DNA of 64,000 bases from IMG/VR virus record IMGVR_UViG_3300045588_000033, positions 1 to 64,000 of that record; one strand, given 5' to 3'. Position 1 is the first letter of the stretch; each line of letters starts with the position of its first letter. Made by a program: the position numbers and the translations under genes. This DNA comes from a virus. The notes beneath the pieces are model-generated. The model made no database searches and had not been told where the DNA came from. It worked only from the letters and a program-made list of their open reading frames with translations. Below are positions 52,861 through 62,558 of this stretch, piece after piece.

Positions 52861-53334
52861 ATGGAAAATTTATTAAGTGAAATAGAACAAAAAGAACTAA
52901 ACAAGTTTGGTTTACTAGAACTAACTGCTTCTCAGAATTACTTACATCTTAGTAATAGGATGAAAACTTTAGGCTATTTCGGTGCTGAAAAGTTTTTCTT
53001 AAGTGAATCTAATAGTGAAAGAGATCACTATGGTAAAATTGAAAAATTTGCTAATGATTTAGGCGGAGAAGTATCAGTAGAATCTTTGGTAAAAGTAACT
53101 AGCACTGTAAGTAATATTAAAGAAGCCTTAGAACATGCTTACCAAATGGAAAAAGATTTGATGATGGAGTACGAGAAAGCAGCAATACGCACCGACTTAT
53201 CATTAAAAGTTGTACTTTTGTTGCAAGACTTCACAACGCATCAAGTAGGAGCAGTAGGTGAATATGGAGATTTACTTGCTAGGTTAGCTCTTACAGATAA
53301 TATGTTGTTGTTCGATCAAGAACTTGGTAATTAA
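52861..53334 (+). CDS. Ferritin-like protein (157 aa)
   Basis: Start set at 52861 (MENLLSEIEQKELNKFG); an earlier ATG at 52852 overlaps the preceding gene's stop. Four ferroxidase-type residues fall at the spacing of E. coli FtnA shifted by three: Glu20, Glu53, His56 (ERDH) and Glu97. A four-helix bundle is predicted, with AEKFFLSESNSERDHYGK in the second helix. If it binds iron it would oxidise Fe(II) and store or detoxify it. It lies between two giant virion genes. The expected Gln and Glu of the last helix are less clear. Confidence 0.72.
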   Translation: MENLLSEIEQKELNKFGLLELTASQNYLHLSNRMKTLGYFGAEKFFLSESNSERDHYGKIEKFANDLGGEVSVESLVKVTSTVSNIKEALEHAYQMEKDLMMEYEKAAIRTDLSLKVVLLLQDFTTHQVGAVGEYGDLLARLALTDNMLLFDQELGN

Positions 53335-53345
53335 AAAATTAAATT

Positions 53346-56300
53346 ATGGCTTGTCAATACTGGTATAATAATGCTTGGCGTTCTGAAGAAGAATTTAAGA
53401 ATATTTTAGATAGTGGATTATTAGACAATTTAATCAAGGATAAGAAAGTATCTATCCCAGGGTTAAAAGCTGATGCCAAAAAAGCTAGAGAATTTGCTAA
53501 GGCTGGTATTAAAAAACAACCATTAAGATTACGTATTATAAATAAAATACAAGCACGTATTAATAATGAGAGAGAGCCTATAACAGGTGCTTTTGTTAAT
53601 AATAATCCTGTAAAAGTTTTAGCTCAGGCAACTGCTGAGAAAAAACAAAAAAATCCTAAAGCGGCTCAAATTCCTTTTTTAATTGTAATTAAGGTTAAAG
53701 GAGAGCTGAAAGTAGGTAAAGAAACTAAGAATACTGAAAAACTTAGAAACGAGATATTAAATTCAAAAATATCTGGAACTATTGTTGAGAATCTAAAAGA
53801 AGGTATTCCTTATATGATGGTTCCCTCTGCATACGGATTATACCCTATACAGATGAAATCTCACGCTGTTAAAGATACAACAGCATTTACGGGATTAAAA
53901 ACTGCAGTTAAGGCCCTACAAACAGCCAATCCTCAAGATTTCTTCCTTACTAAAAAGAACATTGAGAAAATGTTATACCAGACTACTATTGACATAGAAG
54001 CTGGTAAATATAAAGTAGTAAGACAAGACCCTACAACTAAATTAGCAGTTACTAAGTTATTTAGCACTGCTGAGGAAACTAGTGCTTATTTAGGCAATTT
54101 ATTATATCGTTGTGACTATACCAAGATTAACTCAGTAGTAGGAGGAACAGACTATAATACACAATTAGCTAATATTGGAGCAGTCTCTACAGATTTATTT
54201 TCTGAAGACGGCAACTTCTTTAACTCTAGTTCTTTTGTAATAGAAGCTTACCAAATATCTCCTGAAGATAAAGCAACTTTAGAATTACTTATAGAATCTA
54301 AAGTAGGGCCTAATCCTGCTTCTGTATCTTTTTCTAATGCAGTAGCACAACAAAATACTACAGCTCCTGCAGCAAGTATTAATAAAGCAGACGAAAGTCC
54401 TATCTTTAATACTCCTATAGACCAAGTAAATGCTGCTATTGCAGCTTCTACTGGAGAAATTATACGTGATTATACAATTGCCCCAAATACTAATTTTCCT
54501 ATTGCTAGAGTTATTGCTTCTGTAAAAGATGGAGTAGTTACGGTACAATCTATCCAGTTAATTTCTAAATCTAAGCAAGTAAATCAAAGTGATAAAATTA
54601 CAATTTCTCCTAAAAAACCTACATCCAAGCAACAACAAGCTGCTACTAAAGCATTTTTTGAATCTAAAGATATTATTGCTATAAAAGAAAAAGCTACCAA
54701 AACTCCTGCACCGACAGGTGTTGTAGATTGGTTAAATTTAATATCTAAAGCAACTTCTTCAAAAGAATTAGATGCTATTGTCGATCAGATAGACAAAGCA
54801 GATGCTATGACGCAAGCTTTGATGGAAGACATAGCTACTACAAGACTTATATTACCTGAAACTTCTCCTACTACAAAAAGTCCTTCTGCAATTACTGCAG
54901 CACTGCAGCAGATGGTGGATCAAGAGTTAACTGATTTAGCGCCAGAAGTAGAAGAAGAAGGAATGGATACTTTAGAAGGGATGATAGCTCGTTCTAAAGA
55001 AACAGTTGCTGAAGAACCTATAGCTGAAGAATCTATGGATTTTGGATCTTTATTTGACGATGAAGTAGATATTGAGGGTAAAACTTTAGAAGAAGTTCCT
55101 AATGCTGTTAAAACAAGATTAAGACAAACTCCTAAAACAGACGGAACTAAGTGGTCTAAAAAAGAAGAGATTACCAAATTAAGAGAAATGATTGGTAATC
55201 GTAGTAAAAAAAATAATGGTAAAGTAAGAATATTTAAATCTTTAGAAGCTTTAGAAGAATATTTACCTGCAGAGACTTACGAAATGCTTCTTGAAGCAAG
55301 AAAACATGGAAAACAACTTCACGGTGTATTTACAGAAGCAGCGTTGTATTTAAGTGAAAATGCAGCAGCAGGAACTACTTATCACGAAGCTTTCCACGTA
55401 ATATTTAATTTAGCCCTACCTCTAGAAACAAGAGTTAAGATTCTAAATGAAGCATTAGAAAAATATCCAGAAGAATTACCCCTAGTAAAAGTAGTAGATG
55501 CATCAGGTAAGGAAACTTTCAGAATGCCTACTTTTATTGAAATAGAAGAATTACTTGCTGATAAATTTATGGACTACGTTATGTCCAAAGAAGAAGATAA
55601 ATTTGGAGATAAAGACTTTGAATTTACTACTTTAGGTAAGACTTTTAGAGGTATGTATAGAATGTTGGAAGTATTCTTCCACCCTTCTAGAAAAATAGAT
55701 ATAGACCAATTATTTGAAGATATAAATTGGGGAGTATATAAGTACTCTGTCAATTTTAGAAATACAGTATTGCCATTCCAAGTTAAACTTAAACAAACTG
55801 ATCCCGATCATAAATATGATAACGGTGAGGAAGAGCGTCAAGCTTTTGTTTACATGCAATCTAGAATGGATGATATTTTTGATGTTTATAGAAGTATCAG
55901 CATTGAAAACGAGAATAAGACTGAAAGAGAGATTATTAATACCATGGGAGTAGATAAATTCTACACACAGTTATTAAGTAATATCTTTGCAGATGCTAAA
56001 TTAAACAGAAATAATAGTGCAGGACAATACATAATGAAATTGTACTCTGTGTTAACTAACGGAGGTACTGCTGCATCAACTGTTGAAATAGAAGGTAAAT
56101 TATTTAAACAATTTAATAAACCTACAGACTTACTACAAAGATTTAATCAATCTTTAGTACTAAGAGGTTTACACATGAGCTACAAAGGTGCAGTCGCTGC
56201 CAAGGATAATTTAATTGGCGATAGTGCTAATCCTATAGAAACTAACGAAGAAAATACAAAATCGGAAGCATGGATGAAAGGGAACATAGAAATGGACCCT

Positions 56301-59300
56301 AGAGACAGCATGAGTCAGAAACTCAAAAGTTTCTTTGCTACTATTCCTAAATTTGTTTCCAATAGAAAGGACGCTAGGCCTCTACTAAACGTATTTAATG
56401 TACAAGAAAAAGAAGAAGGCGGTAAAGTATTTGGTTACCTATTATCTCGTATTTCTGATAGTTATTCTGTAGAAAATATGATGGAAAAGCTTCAAGCTAT
56501 TAAAACTGAGAAGCCCTACATTGTGCACATTATAGAAAAAATGGAACAAGATTCCACATTGAAAACAGAATTGTGGCTAGCAATAGGACAAAAGCATTTT
56601 GCTACTTTCTCATTTGCTTATGATGATAATGGTGAATACAAAATAATTAAATCTAATAGAAAGAATTTTGGAAATATAGTTAGAGACGAAATTATTGGTG
56701 GATTCTTAATACAAGGTAATCCATTGTTTGAAAAAGATGCAAAAGGCCGAACTAATTTTGAAGATATTAATTTAGAAAAAGTAGATGCTTTATTAGAAGC
56801 TCTTACAAATATTAAGTTAAGTGCTTCTACAATAAATAAAGCAGAAGGAAATACTAAAAAAGCTGCTGAATTATTATTTAAAGTGCTTTCTAATACAATT
56901 ACTAAAGTCAATATTAATATTTCTCCTGAAGATATTTACACAGTGTGGAATCCTGAAACAGGAAAAGCTTCTTGGAAAAATATTGAAAATTTAATAAATA
57001 CCTTAATAGATATCACTACTGAGTTAAGCAATAATAAAAATCCATTCTTAGGTTTAAAACCAGACGAGTTAATAGTAGATAGGAAAGTAAAGGGAGATAA
57101 GAATTCTATAGAAAAATTAGGTAGAATTTTACAACCTGCTTTAGAAAAAGAAGTAGTTTCTGCATTTAGAAATATAGAGGGAAATACTGTGTACAATTTA
57201 ATTTTATCTAATTTCTTAAATAAACAATTAGATAAGTTTAAAAATGAAGAATCTTTTCAAGAGTATTTAGAACAAATATCTAAAGATTCTTTACTAAGCA
57301 ATCTTCCATTTATAAAAGATTTAAATGACCCAGACTCTGGAGTTATGAAGGCTCTAAATGTAATTATATTAGACGGTCTAGCTAGAAAAGGTAAGAAGAA
57401 GTCGGTAACTTACGAGAAGATGTCGGATATAGAAATGATGGCTACAGAGTTAGCAATGTTTCAGAATTCAAATTCTCAATCAAAAGCAAAATACAAATTA
57501 CCAATTCCTTCAGATGCGCCAACAATTCCATTCTTGGAATCAAGTAAGTTTACAAAAGAAGAATTAGTAGATAAGTTAACTGCTACAGCTAAGGCAGAAT
57601 TTTCTAGAATTACTAAATTACGAAGTAATACTAATAAAGACCTTGCATTAATACCTAATTATTTAGAAAAAGGTGTAGACTTTCAAATATTATCTTTTTT
57701 AAATAGTAAGATTGATAAAACTAAGGTATTTAATGAAAAGCAAGTTAGAGCTCTAATAGAGGAATTCTTAAATAATAAATTTATACAAGACCATATTGCA
57801 TATTACAAGAAAAAAGGTATTATAACTGCAGTAAATCCAACTACAGGAGAAATTGCTTTTGCTGACGGTTTAATAAGTAAGAGTGTAAAAAACAAAACTG
57901 AGTTCTTTAAAGACTTTTTGTATAACACTTATTATATGAATACTCAGTTAACTACAGTATTTGGGGGAGATCCTGCTTTTTATAAGAGCACTGTAGATTA
58001 TCAGAAAAGATATAAGCAAATTATGAGTCCAGGTATCTACACAGATACTGCAAATTTACCTGATACTTATAATGCTATTATTCTTAATGATGAAGAAGCT
58101 CCTACAGCTAAAGAAACTGTAGAAGTTATAGTAGAATTAATTAAAAATTCTGATTTAAATAAAGAAGAAAAAGCAGAATTAACAGCTTTATGGAAAACGG
58201 CTAAGCACAATCTTACAGATGCTGCTACTTTTATTAGTCCTTTACGTAAGAAGCAACAATTGCAAGGATTAAAAAGATGGACTCCTCCACACGAAGATGC
58301 TTATCAACGGGAAATTAAAGGCTTGCCTTCTTTGCCTGAAGATTTAAATTTATTCCAACCAGAAAAACCTTTCTTCTTTACGCAAAGAATAGTTAATGGG
58401 ACAGTTGTTCCTACGCAAATTAAAAACTCTGAGATAGTTCTTACAAGAGAATTAGCTTATAAAAAAGATACAGACGGTAATTTTAAATTTCCTAAGTTAG
58501 TTGCTATTTATAATACTTTAATGAATGGTATAGAAACTGAAGAAGGAGTTACTAGAATAGATACTGCTATTTTTGAATCAGCTGTTAAAGTAGGCGCTTT
58601 AGGTAATTCTACTAATGCTAAAGGCAAAGTAAGATTTACTTCTTACGAATTACAAGAAGACGGTACTTACGCTTTACCTGCAGATACTCAAGTAATAACT
58701 CTTAAAAGTGAAGAATGGAGATTACAGCAAGAAACTCCTGAACACTACATAGACTCAGAAGGTAACTTTGGTACCCAGTTGAGAAACCTTGCTATTGGAG
58801 ATATGGACCTTACAGGTACGTATAATATTAACGGCAAAAGTATGACAGGCGAAGACGTTGCTAAGTTATACCAAGAATTAATTGCTGAAGATTTAAAATC
58901 TTCTTTTGAAGAATTAAAAGAAGTATTTGAAAACAAGGATGGCTCAATAGATTACGAGCGTCTAGCAGAAATGCTTAGAAAAGAGGTTATAAGTAGAGAC
59001 ATGGGTCAAGAATATTTAGATGCATTAGCACCTATTAAAGATGCCATGGGGAATACTACTACTACTCTTCCTTTGTACCATCCTTTGATTTCTTACAAAA
59101 TGATGGCAGTAATGAACTCTTTCTTTCAGAATAGAGTTACTAAGCAAAAAATTGCAGGAGGTGCAGTAATTAATGCTTCTTCTTACGGTGTAAATGAAGA
59201 CTTAAAGTTTAAAGTAGATAAAAAACTAGGTAAAATTACTCTTCAAGCAATGATGCCTTGGACATCCAGAAAGTATTTCCCATTAGATGCTAATGGAGAA

Positions 59301-62300
59301 GTAGATATGGCTGCTATTAAAGCAAATGCTCCAGAATTATTAAGAATTATTGGATATAGAATTCCTAACGAAGATAAGTACTCAACATTTAATATTGAGA
59401 TAGTAGGATTTACTCCACCAAATATGGGGGGATTAATGATGCTGCCTGTAGAGGTAACCACTTTAGCGGGGCTTGACTTTGATATTGACAAAATGTATAT
59501 GATGGCTAGGTCATTCTATGTCAATAAGAGAGGTAATCCTGTTTATATTAAATACGTAGATAAAGTAGAATCTGAAGAAGATGCACAGACTTTAGCTAAA
59601 AATATATTCTCTAATTTTAAAGATTATAAAAGATTTGTTCTTAAGAATGTTGAAGCCAAGAACGTCGATAAGATGTTAGAAGGACGAACAGATTTATTAG
59701 ACAAGTTAGCTCTTGACCCTGCTATAATGGCGGATAAAGAGGATATCAGCAAATCTATTAAAGAATTAAAAGAAGAGAAAAAAGCTGCTATCTTACTACA
59801 CGGCCCAGATAGTAGATTTGTAAAGTATATTCAAGATAGTTTAGATGATTTATACCTAGCTATTTCCGATGCTGTCCCTTTTAATGAAACACAAACTCCT
59901 TTAACAGCTAAACACGAAGAAGCAATTAACTTTATTGCTAAGAAATTATTAGACAAAGATTTTAATGCTGTAGAATTTAATTCATCATTAGCAAGAGATA
60001 ATAAAAAATTAGAGATTATTCAAGGTATTTTTGAGAATAAGAACACTGCATTGTCTATACTTAACCCTGGAAACTTTGACTCTCTTAAAGAAAATGCTGC
60101 TAGAATTAGATTGCTACAAGCAGGAAAAGAAGTAGAAGGATTAACTAGAGCACAACTTATTAAAGAAACAGAAGCACTAGATAACGAAGAAGATTTTAAT
60201 ATTAACTATCCTTCTACGCAACTAGAGCTATTCAGAAGAAATATGACGGGTAAGCAGTTGATTGGTATTTTTGCTAATCACAATACTCACCATGCTAAAG
60301 CGCAATATACTGACTTGCAATTAAAAACTCCAATTGTTATAAACGGAGTTTCTTATTCTATGTTGAATCAAGTTAAGAATGAACAAGGATCTCGTATTTC
60401 AAAATCACTAGCAACTGACTTAGCAGCTGTAGTGGATACTGCAAAAGATCCAATTGCATCTTTCTTAAATATGAATACGTTTACTGCTAATACACAAGCA
60501 CTGTTGCAGCGATTAGGAGTAAATGATAGAACAGTTTTTGCTCTATTGAACCAGCCTATTATTTTGGAATTAACTCAAAAGTATTTTAACGATAAAGGGT
60601 CGCTATCTGAGGAAAAGCACTTAATGGAAATTAAAGCAAAGTGGCTAAAAACTTTAACAGAAAAGCTAGAAGGAGCAGATATAGATTTAAAAGAATATAA
60701 AGATAATTTAGAATTAAATTTAGAAACTCTAGAAAATAATATCTATCCTAGTAAGACCTTAGAATATTATGCTGAACAATATAGAGCTATTAATGCTTTT
60801 GAAGTTTACTATAAATATGCTACTGAATTAGGCACAGGTGTACAAGCTGCTAAAGTTGATACAACTGGAGTAGGCCCTACAAGTGCTACTAACTTCATCA
60901 TAGTTAATAAGCAAAATAGATTACTAGAAAAAATAAAAGGAAATTCTAATACTATAATTGGATTAGACGAAGTATTTAAAACAGGTACTCGTCAAATAAT
61001 GATTCCTGCATTTAATAAATGGGGTATAGAAGGTCCTATTAATATTCTTAATAAAATATTTGCATCTATTGGTAATTTTAATGCTCAAGGAGAATTAAAT
61101 TTCTCTTCTCTTGGAGAATTAAAAAATTGGTTCGACAAGCAAAAAGGTGATTTTTCTTCTTTAACTGAAAAAGAAGCAGGAATGATTGACATAAATTACA
61201 TCAATTTCTTGGCAAGTAAATTTCCTTTCTTTGACTACAGCAAAAGTGCTAATATTCTAAATAATTTACCCGATGCTTTAGTCGCTTTTAAAAAGGAAAT
61301 GCCTACTAATTCTCCTTATAGTTCATTGCTGAATTCTTTGTATGTAGTAGCTCCCGACGGTAGTTCTAATATCAAAAGAATTGACTTTTACACTACAGGT
61401 AAAAATTCTCTAGATACTCAGAGAAGTAGAGAAGCTTGGGAAAGAATGTTAATAGATGAGAATCCTGCAGTAAAAGAATTGGCACTTAAATTAGTTCAAT
61501 ATACTTTCTTCTCTGCAGGTTACGGATTTGGACCATTTACTTTTGCTAATATAGTTCCAGTTAAGTTTTGGACAAATAAATATCAAATAGAAAATAATAT
61601 TGTAGATTCTAAGGGAAGACCATTTAATCTTTTCTTATCGTCTGCTTTAGAGTCTGATTTCTTGAAAAATGATCCAGTAGTTGCGGATAGATTTAAGAAA
61701 CAATTTATTCAAAATTACGCAGATAAAGAGCAGTTTACTAAAACTGTTAAAGTAGACAAGGTATTTACACCAGGTGCAGGAAAAACTAAAGAACAATTAG
61801 ATTTCGATACTACAATGGCTGCCAAAGAAGCTCCACAAGGAGTTATTATGACTGCTAAAGGTAATTTAATTGTTAATAGAGATAAGAATCCTCAATTGCT
61901 TCCTTTTGGTCTTAAAGCTGCTCCTGTAAAATATATTAAAGTTTATAATAAAAAAGGAGGATTTACTTTATACGAATATAAAGAAACTGCTTTTGACCAA
62001 AAAAACAATGATATTTATGAAGGAAAAACTAAAATAGACACTGTAACATATTTCCCTATAAATACTTTAGGTACTTCAAACTTTGCTTTAGAATTTAATT
62101 ATAATGATGATATTTCAAAGTCAATACTTGAGGGTACTAAAAAAGTGGCAACTGCTAGTCCTATATCACAAATGGACGCAGAAATGGACAGAATAACTCA
62201 AGAATCACTAGCAGGCATAGAACAAGATGCCTTACAAGATATTAGATCTCTAAGTCCTACTACTGCTCCAACTACTAGCACTAGCCCTTTAGATCTTTTA

Positions 62301-62549
62301 GGACAAATGGCAGATAGAAATTTAGAACCTGAAAAAGAAACTCCTGCAGCTACTAAATCTCCATTAGATTTACTCGGGCAGATGGCAGATACAAGTAGAA
62401 ACGCTGAGGGATTGTTTGAAAAATTAGGAGGAGATTCTTATAAAGAATATACAGATGCAGGCGGTACTGAGATAAGTAAAAAAGATTTCTTATCTTTAAG
62501 CCAACAATCTCAGGATAATGCAATATTTCAAGCTAAAAATTGTAAATAA
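53346..62549 (+). CDS. Virion RNA polymerase (3067 aa)
   Basis: Giant protein matching the crAss-like virion RNA polymerase. The catalytic loop reads LDFDIDKMYMM (Asp2044, Asp2046, Asp2048), the DxDxD metal-binding triad shared with two-barrel RNA polymerases and found in crAss-like phages. An HEAFH zincin motif (His680, Glu681, His684; TTYHEAFHVIFN) marks an embedded metallopeptidase domain. The N-terminus starts MACQYWYNNAWRSEEEF, as I recall for these proteins. It is injected with the DNA to transcribe early genes. The C-terminus has two SPLDLLGQMAD repeats (about 2980 and 3005). Longer than the 2180-aa phi14:2 gp66. Confidence 0.88.
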   Translation: MACQYWYNNAWRSEEEFKNILDSGLLDNLIKDKKVSIPGLKADAKKAREFAKAGIKKQPLRLRIINKIQARINNEREPITGAFVNNNPVKVLAQATAEKKQKNPKAAQIPFLIVIKVKGELKVGKETKNTEKLRNEILNSKISGTIVENLKEGIPYMMVPSAYGLYPIQMKSHAVKDTTAFTGLKTAVKALQTANPQDFFLTKKNIEKMLYQTTIDIEAGKYKVVRQDPTTKLAVTKLFSTAEETSAYLGNLLYRCDYTKINSVVGGTDYNTQLANIGAVSTDLFSEDGNFFNSSSFVIEAYQISPEDKATLELLIESKVGPNPASVSFSNAVAQQNTTAPAASINKADESPIFNTPIDQVNAAIAASTGEIIRDYTIAPNTNFPIARVIASVKDGVVTVQSIQLISKSKQVNQSDKITISPKKPTSKQQQAATKAFFESKDIIAIKEKATKTPAPTGVVDWLNLISKATSSKELDAIVDQIDKADAMTQALMEDIATTRLILPETSPTTKSPSAITAALQQMVDQELTDLAPEVEEEGMDTLEGMIARSKETVAEEPIAEESMDFGSLFDDEVDIEGKTLEEVPNAVKTRLRQTPKTDGTKWSKKEEITKLREMIGNRSKKNNGKVRIFKSLEALEEYLPAETYEMLLEARKHGKQLHGVFTEAALYLSENAAAGTTYHEAFHVIFNLALPLETRVKILNEALEKYPEELPLVKVVDASGKETFRMPTFIEIEELLADKFMDYVMSKEEDKFGDKDFEFTTLGKTFRGMYRMLEVFFHPSRKIDIDQLFEDINWGVYKYSVNFRNTVLPFQVKLKQTDPDHKYDNGEEERQAFVYMQSRMDDIFDVYRSISIENENKTEREIINTMGVDKFYTQLLSNIFADAKLNRNNSAGQYIMKLYSVLTNGGTAASTVEIEGKLFKQFNKPTDLLQRFNQSLVLRGLHMSYKGAVAAKDNLIGDSANPIETNEENTKSEAWMKGNIEMDPRDSMSQKLKSFFATIPKFVSNRKDARPLLNVFNVQEKEEGGKVFGYLLSRISDSYSVENMMEKLQAIKTEKPYIVHIIEKMEQDSTLKTELWLAIGQKHFATFSFAYDDNGEYKIIKSNRKNFGNIVRDEIIGGFLIQGNPLFEKDAKGRTNFEDINLEKVDALLEALTNIKLSASTINKAEGNTKKAAELLFKVLSNTITKVNINISPEDIYTVWNPETGKASWKNIENLINTLIDITTELSNNKNPFLGLKPDELIVDRKVKGDKNSIEKLGRILQPALEKEVVSAFRNIEGNTVYNLILSNFLNKQLDKFKNEESFQEYLEQISKDSLLSNLPFIKDLNDPDSGVMKALNVIILDGLARKGKKKSVTYEKMSDIEMMATELAMFQNSNSQSKAKYKLPIPSDAPTIPFLESSKFTKEELVDKLTATAKAEFSRITKLRSNTNKDLALIPNYLEKGVDFQILSFLNSKIDKTKVFNEKQVRALIEEFLNNKFIQDHIAYYKKKGIITAVNPTTGEIAFADGLISKSVKNKTEFFKDFLYNTYYMNTQLTTVFGGDPAFYKSTVDYQKRYKQIMSPGIYTDTANLPDTYNAIILNDEEAPTAKETVEVIVELIKNSDLNKEEKAELTALWKTAKHNLTDAATFISPLRKKQQLQGLKRWTPPHEDAYQREIKGLPSLPEDLNLFQPEKPFFFTQRIVNGTVVPTQIKNSEIVLTRELAYKKDTDGNFKFPKLVAIYNTLMNGIETEEGVTRIDTAIFESAVKVGALGNSTNAKGKVRFTSYELQEDGTYALPADTQVITLKSEEWRLQQETPEHYIDSEGNFGTQLRNLAIGDMDLTGTYNINGKSMTGEDVAKLYQELIAEDLKSSFEELKEVFENKDGSIDYERLAEMLRKEVISRDMGQEYLDALAPIKDAMGNTTTTLPLYHPLISYKMMAVMNSFFQNRVTKQKIAGGAVINASSYGVNEDLKFKVDKKLGKITLQAMMPWTSRKYFPLDANGEVDMAAIKANAPELLRIIGYRIPNEDKYSTFNIEIVGFTPPNMGGLMMLPVEVTTLAGLDFDIDKMYMMARSFYVNKRGNPVYIKYVDKVESEEDAQTLAKNIFSNFKDYKRFVLKNVEAKNVDKMLEGRTDLLDKLALDPAIMADKEDISKSIKELKEEKKAAILLHGPDSRFVKYIQDSLDDLYLAISDAVPFNETQTPLTAKHEEAINFIAKKLLDKDFNAVEFNSSLARDNKKLEIIQGIFENKNTALSILNPGNFDSLKENAARIRLLQAGKEVEGLTRAQLIKETEALDNEEDFNINYPSTQLELFRRNMTGKQLIGIFANHNTHHAKAQYTDLQLKTPIVINGVSYSMLNQVKNEQGSRISKSLATDLAAVVDTAKDPIASFLNMNTFTANTQALLQRLGVNDRTVFALLNQPIILELTQKYFNDKGSLSEEKHLMEIKAKWLKTLTEKLEGADIDLKEYKDNLELNLETLENNIYPSKTLEYYAEQYRAINAFEVYYKYATELGTGVQAAKVDTTGVGPTSATNFIIVNKQNRLLEKIKGNSNTIIGLDEVFKTGTRQIMIPAFNKWGIEGPINILNKIFASIGNFNAQGELNFSSLGELKNWFDKQKGDFSSLTEKEAGMIDINYINFLASKFPFFDYSKSANILNNLPDALVAFKKEMPTNSPYSSLLNSLYVVAPDGSSNIKRIDFYTTGKNSLDTQRSREAWERMLIDENPAVKELALKLVQYTFFSAGYGFGPFTFANIVPVKFWTNKYQIENNIVDSKGRPFNLFLSSALESDFLKNDPVVADRFKKQFIQNYADKEQFTKTVKVDKVFTPGAGKTKEQLDFDTTMAAKEAPQGVIMTAKGNLIVNRDKNPQLLPFGLKAAPVKYIKVYNKKGGFTLYEYKETAFDQKNNDIYEGKTKIDTVTYFPINTLGTSNFALEFNYNDDISKSILEGTKKVATASPISQMDAEMDRITQESLAGIEQDALQDIRSLSPTTAPTTSTSPLDLLGQMADRNLEPEKETPAATKSPLDLLGQMADTSRNAEGLFEKLGGDSYKEYTDAGGTEISKKDFLSLSQQSQDNAIFQAKNCK

Positions 62550-62558
62550 ATTTATTTT

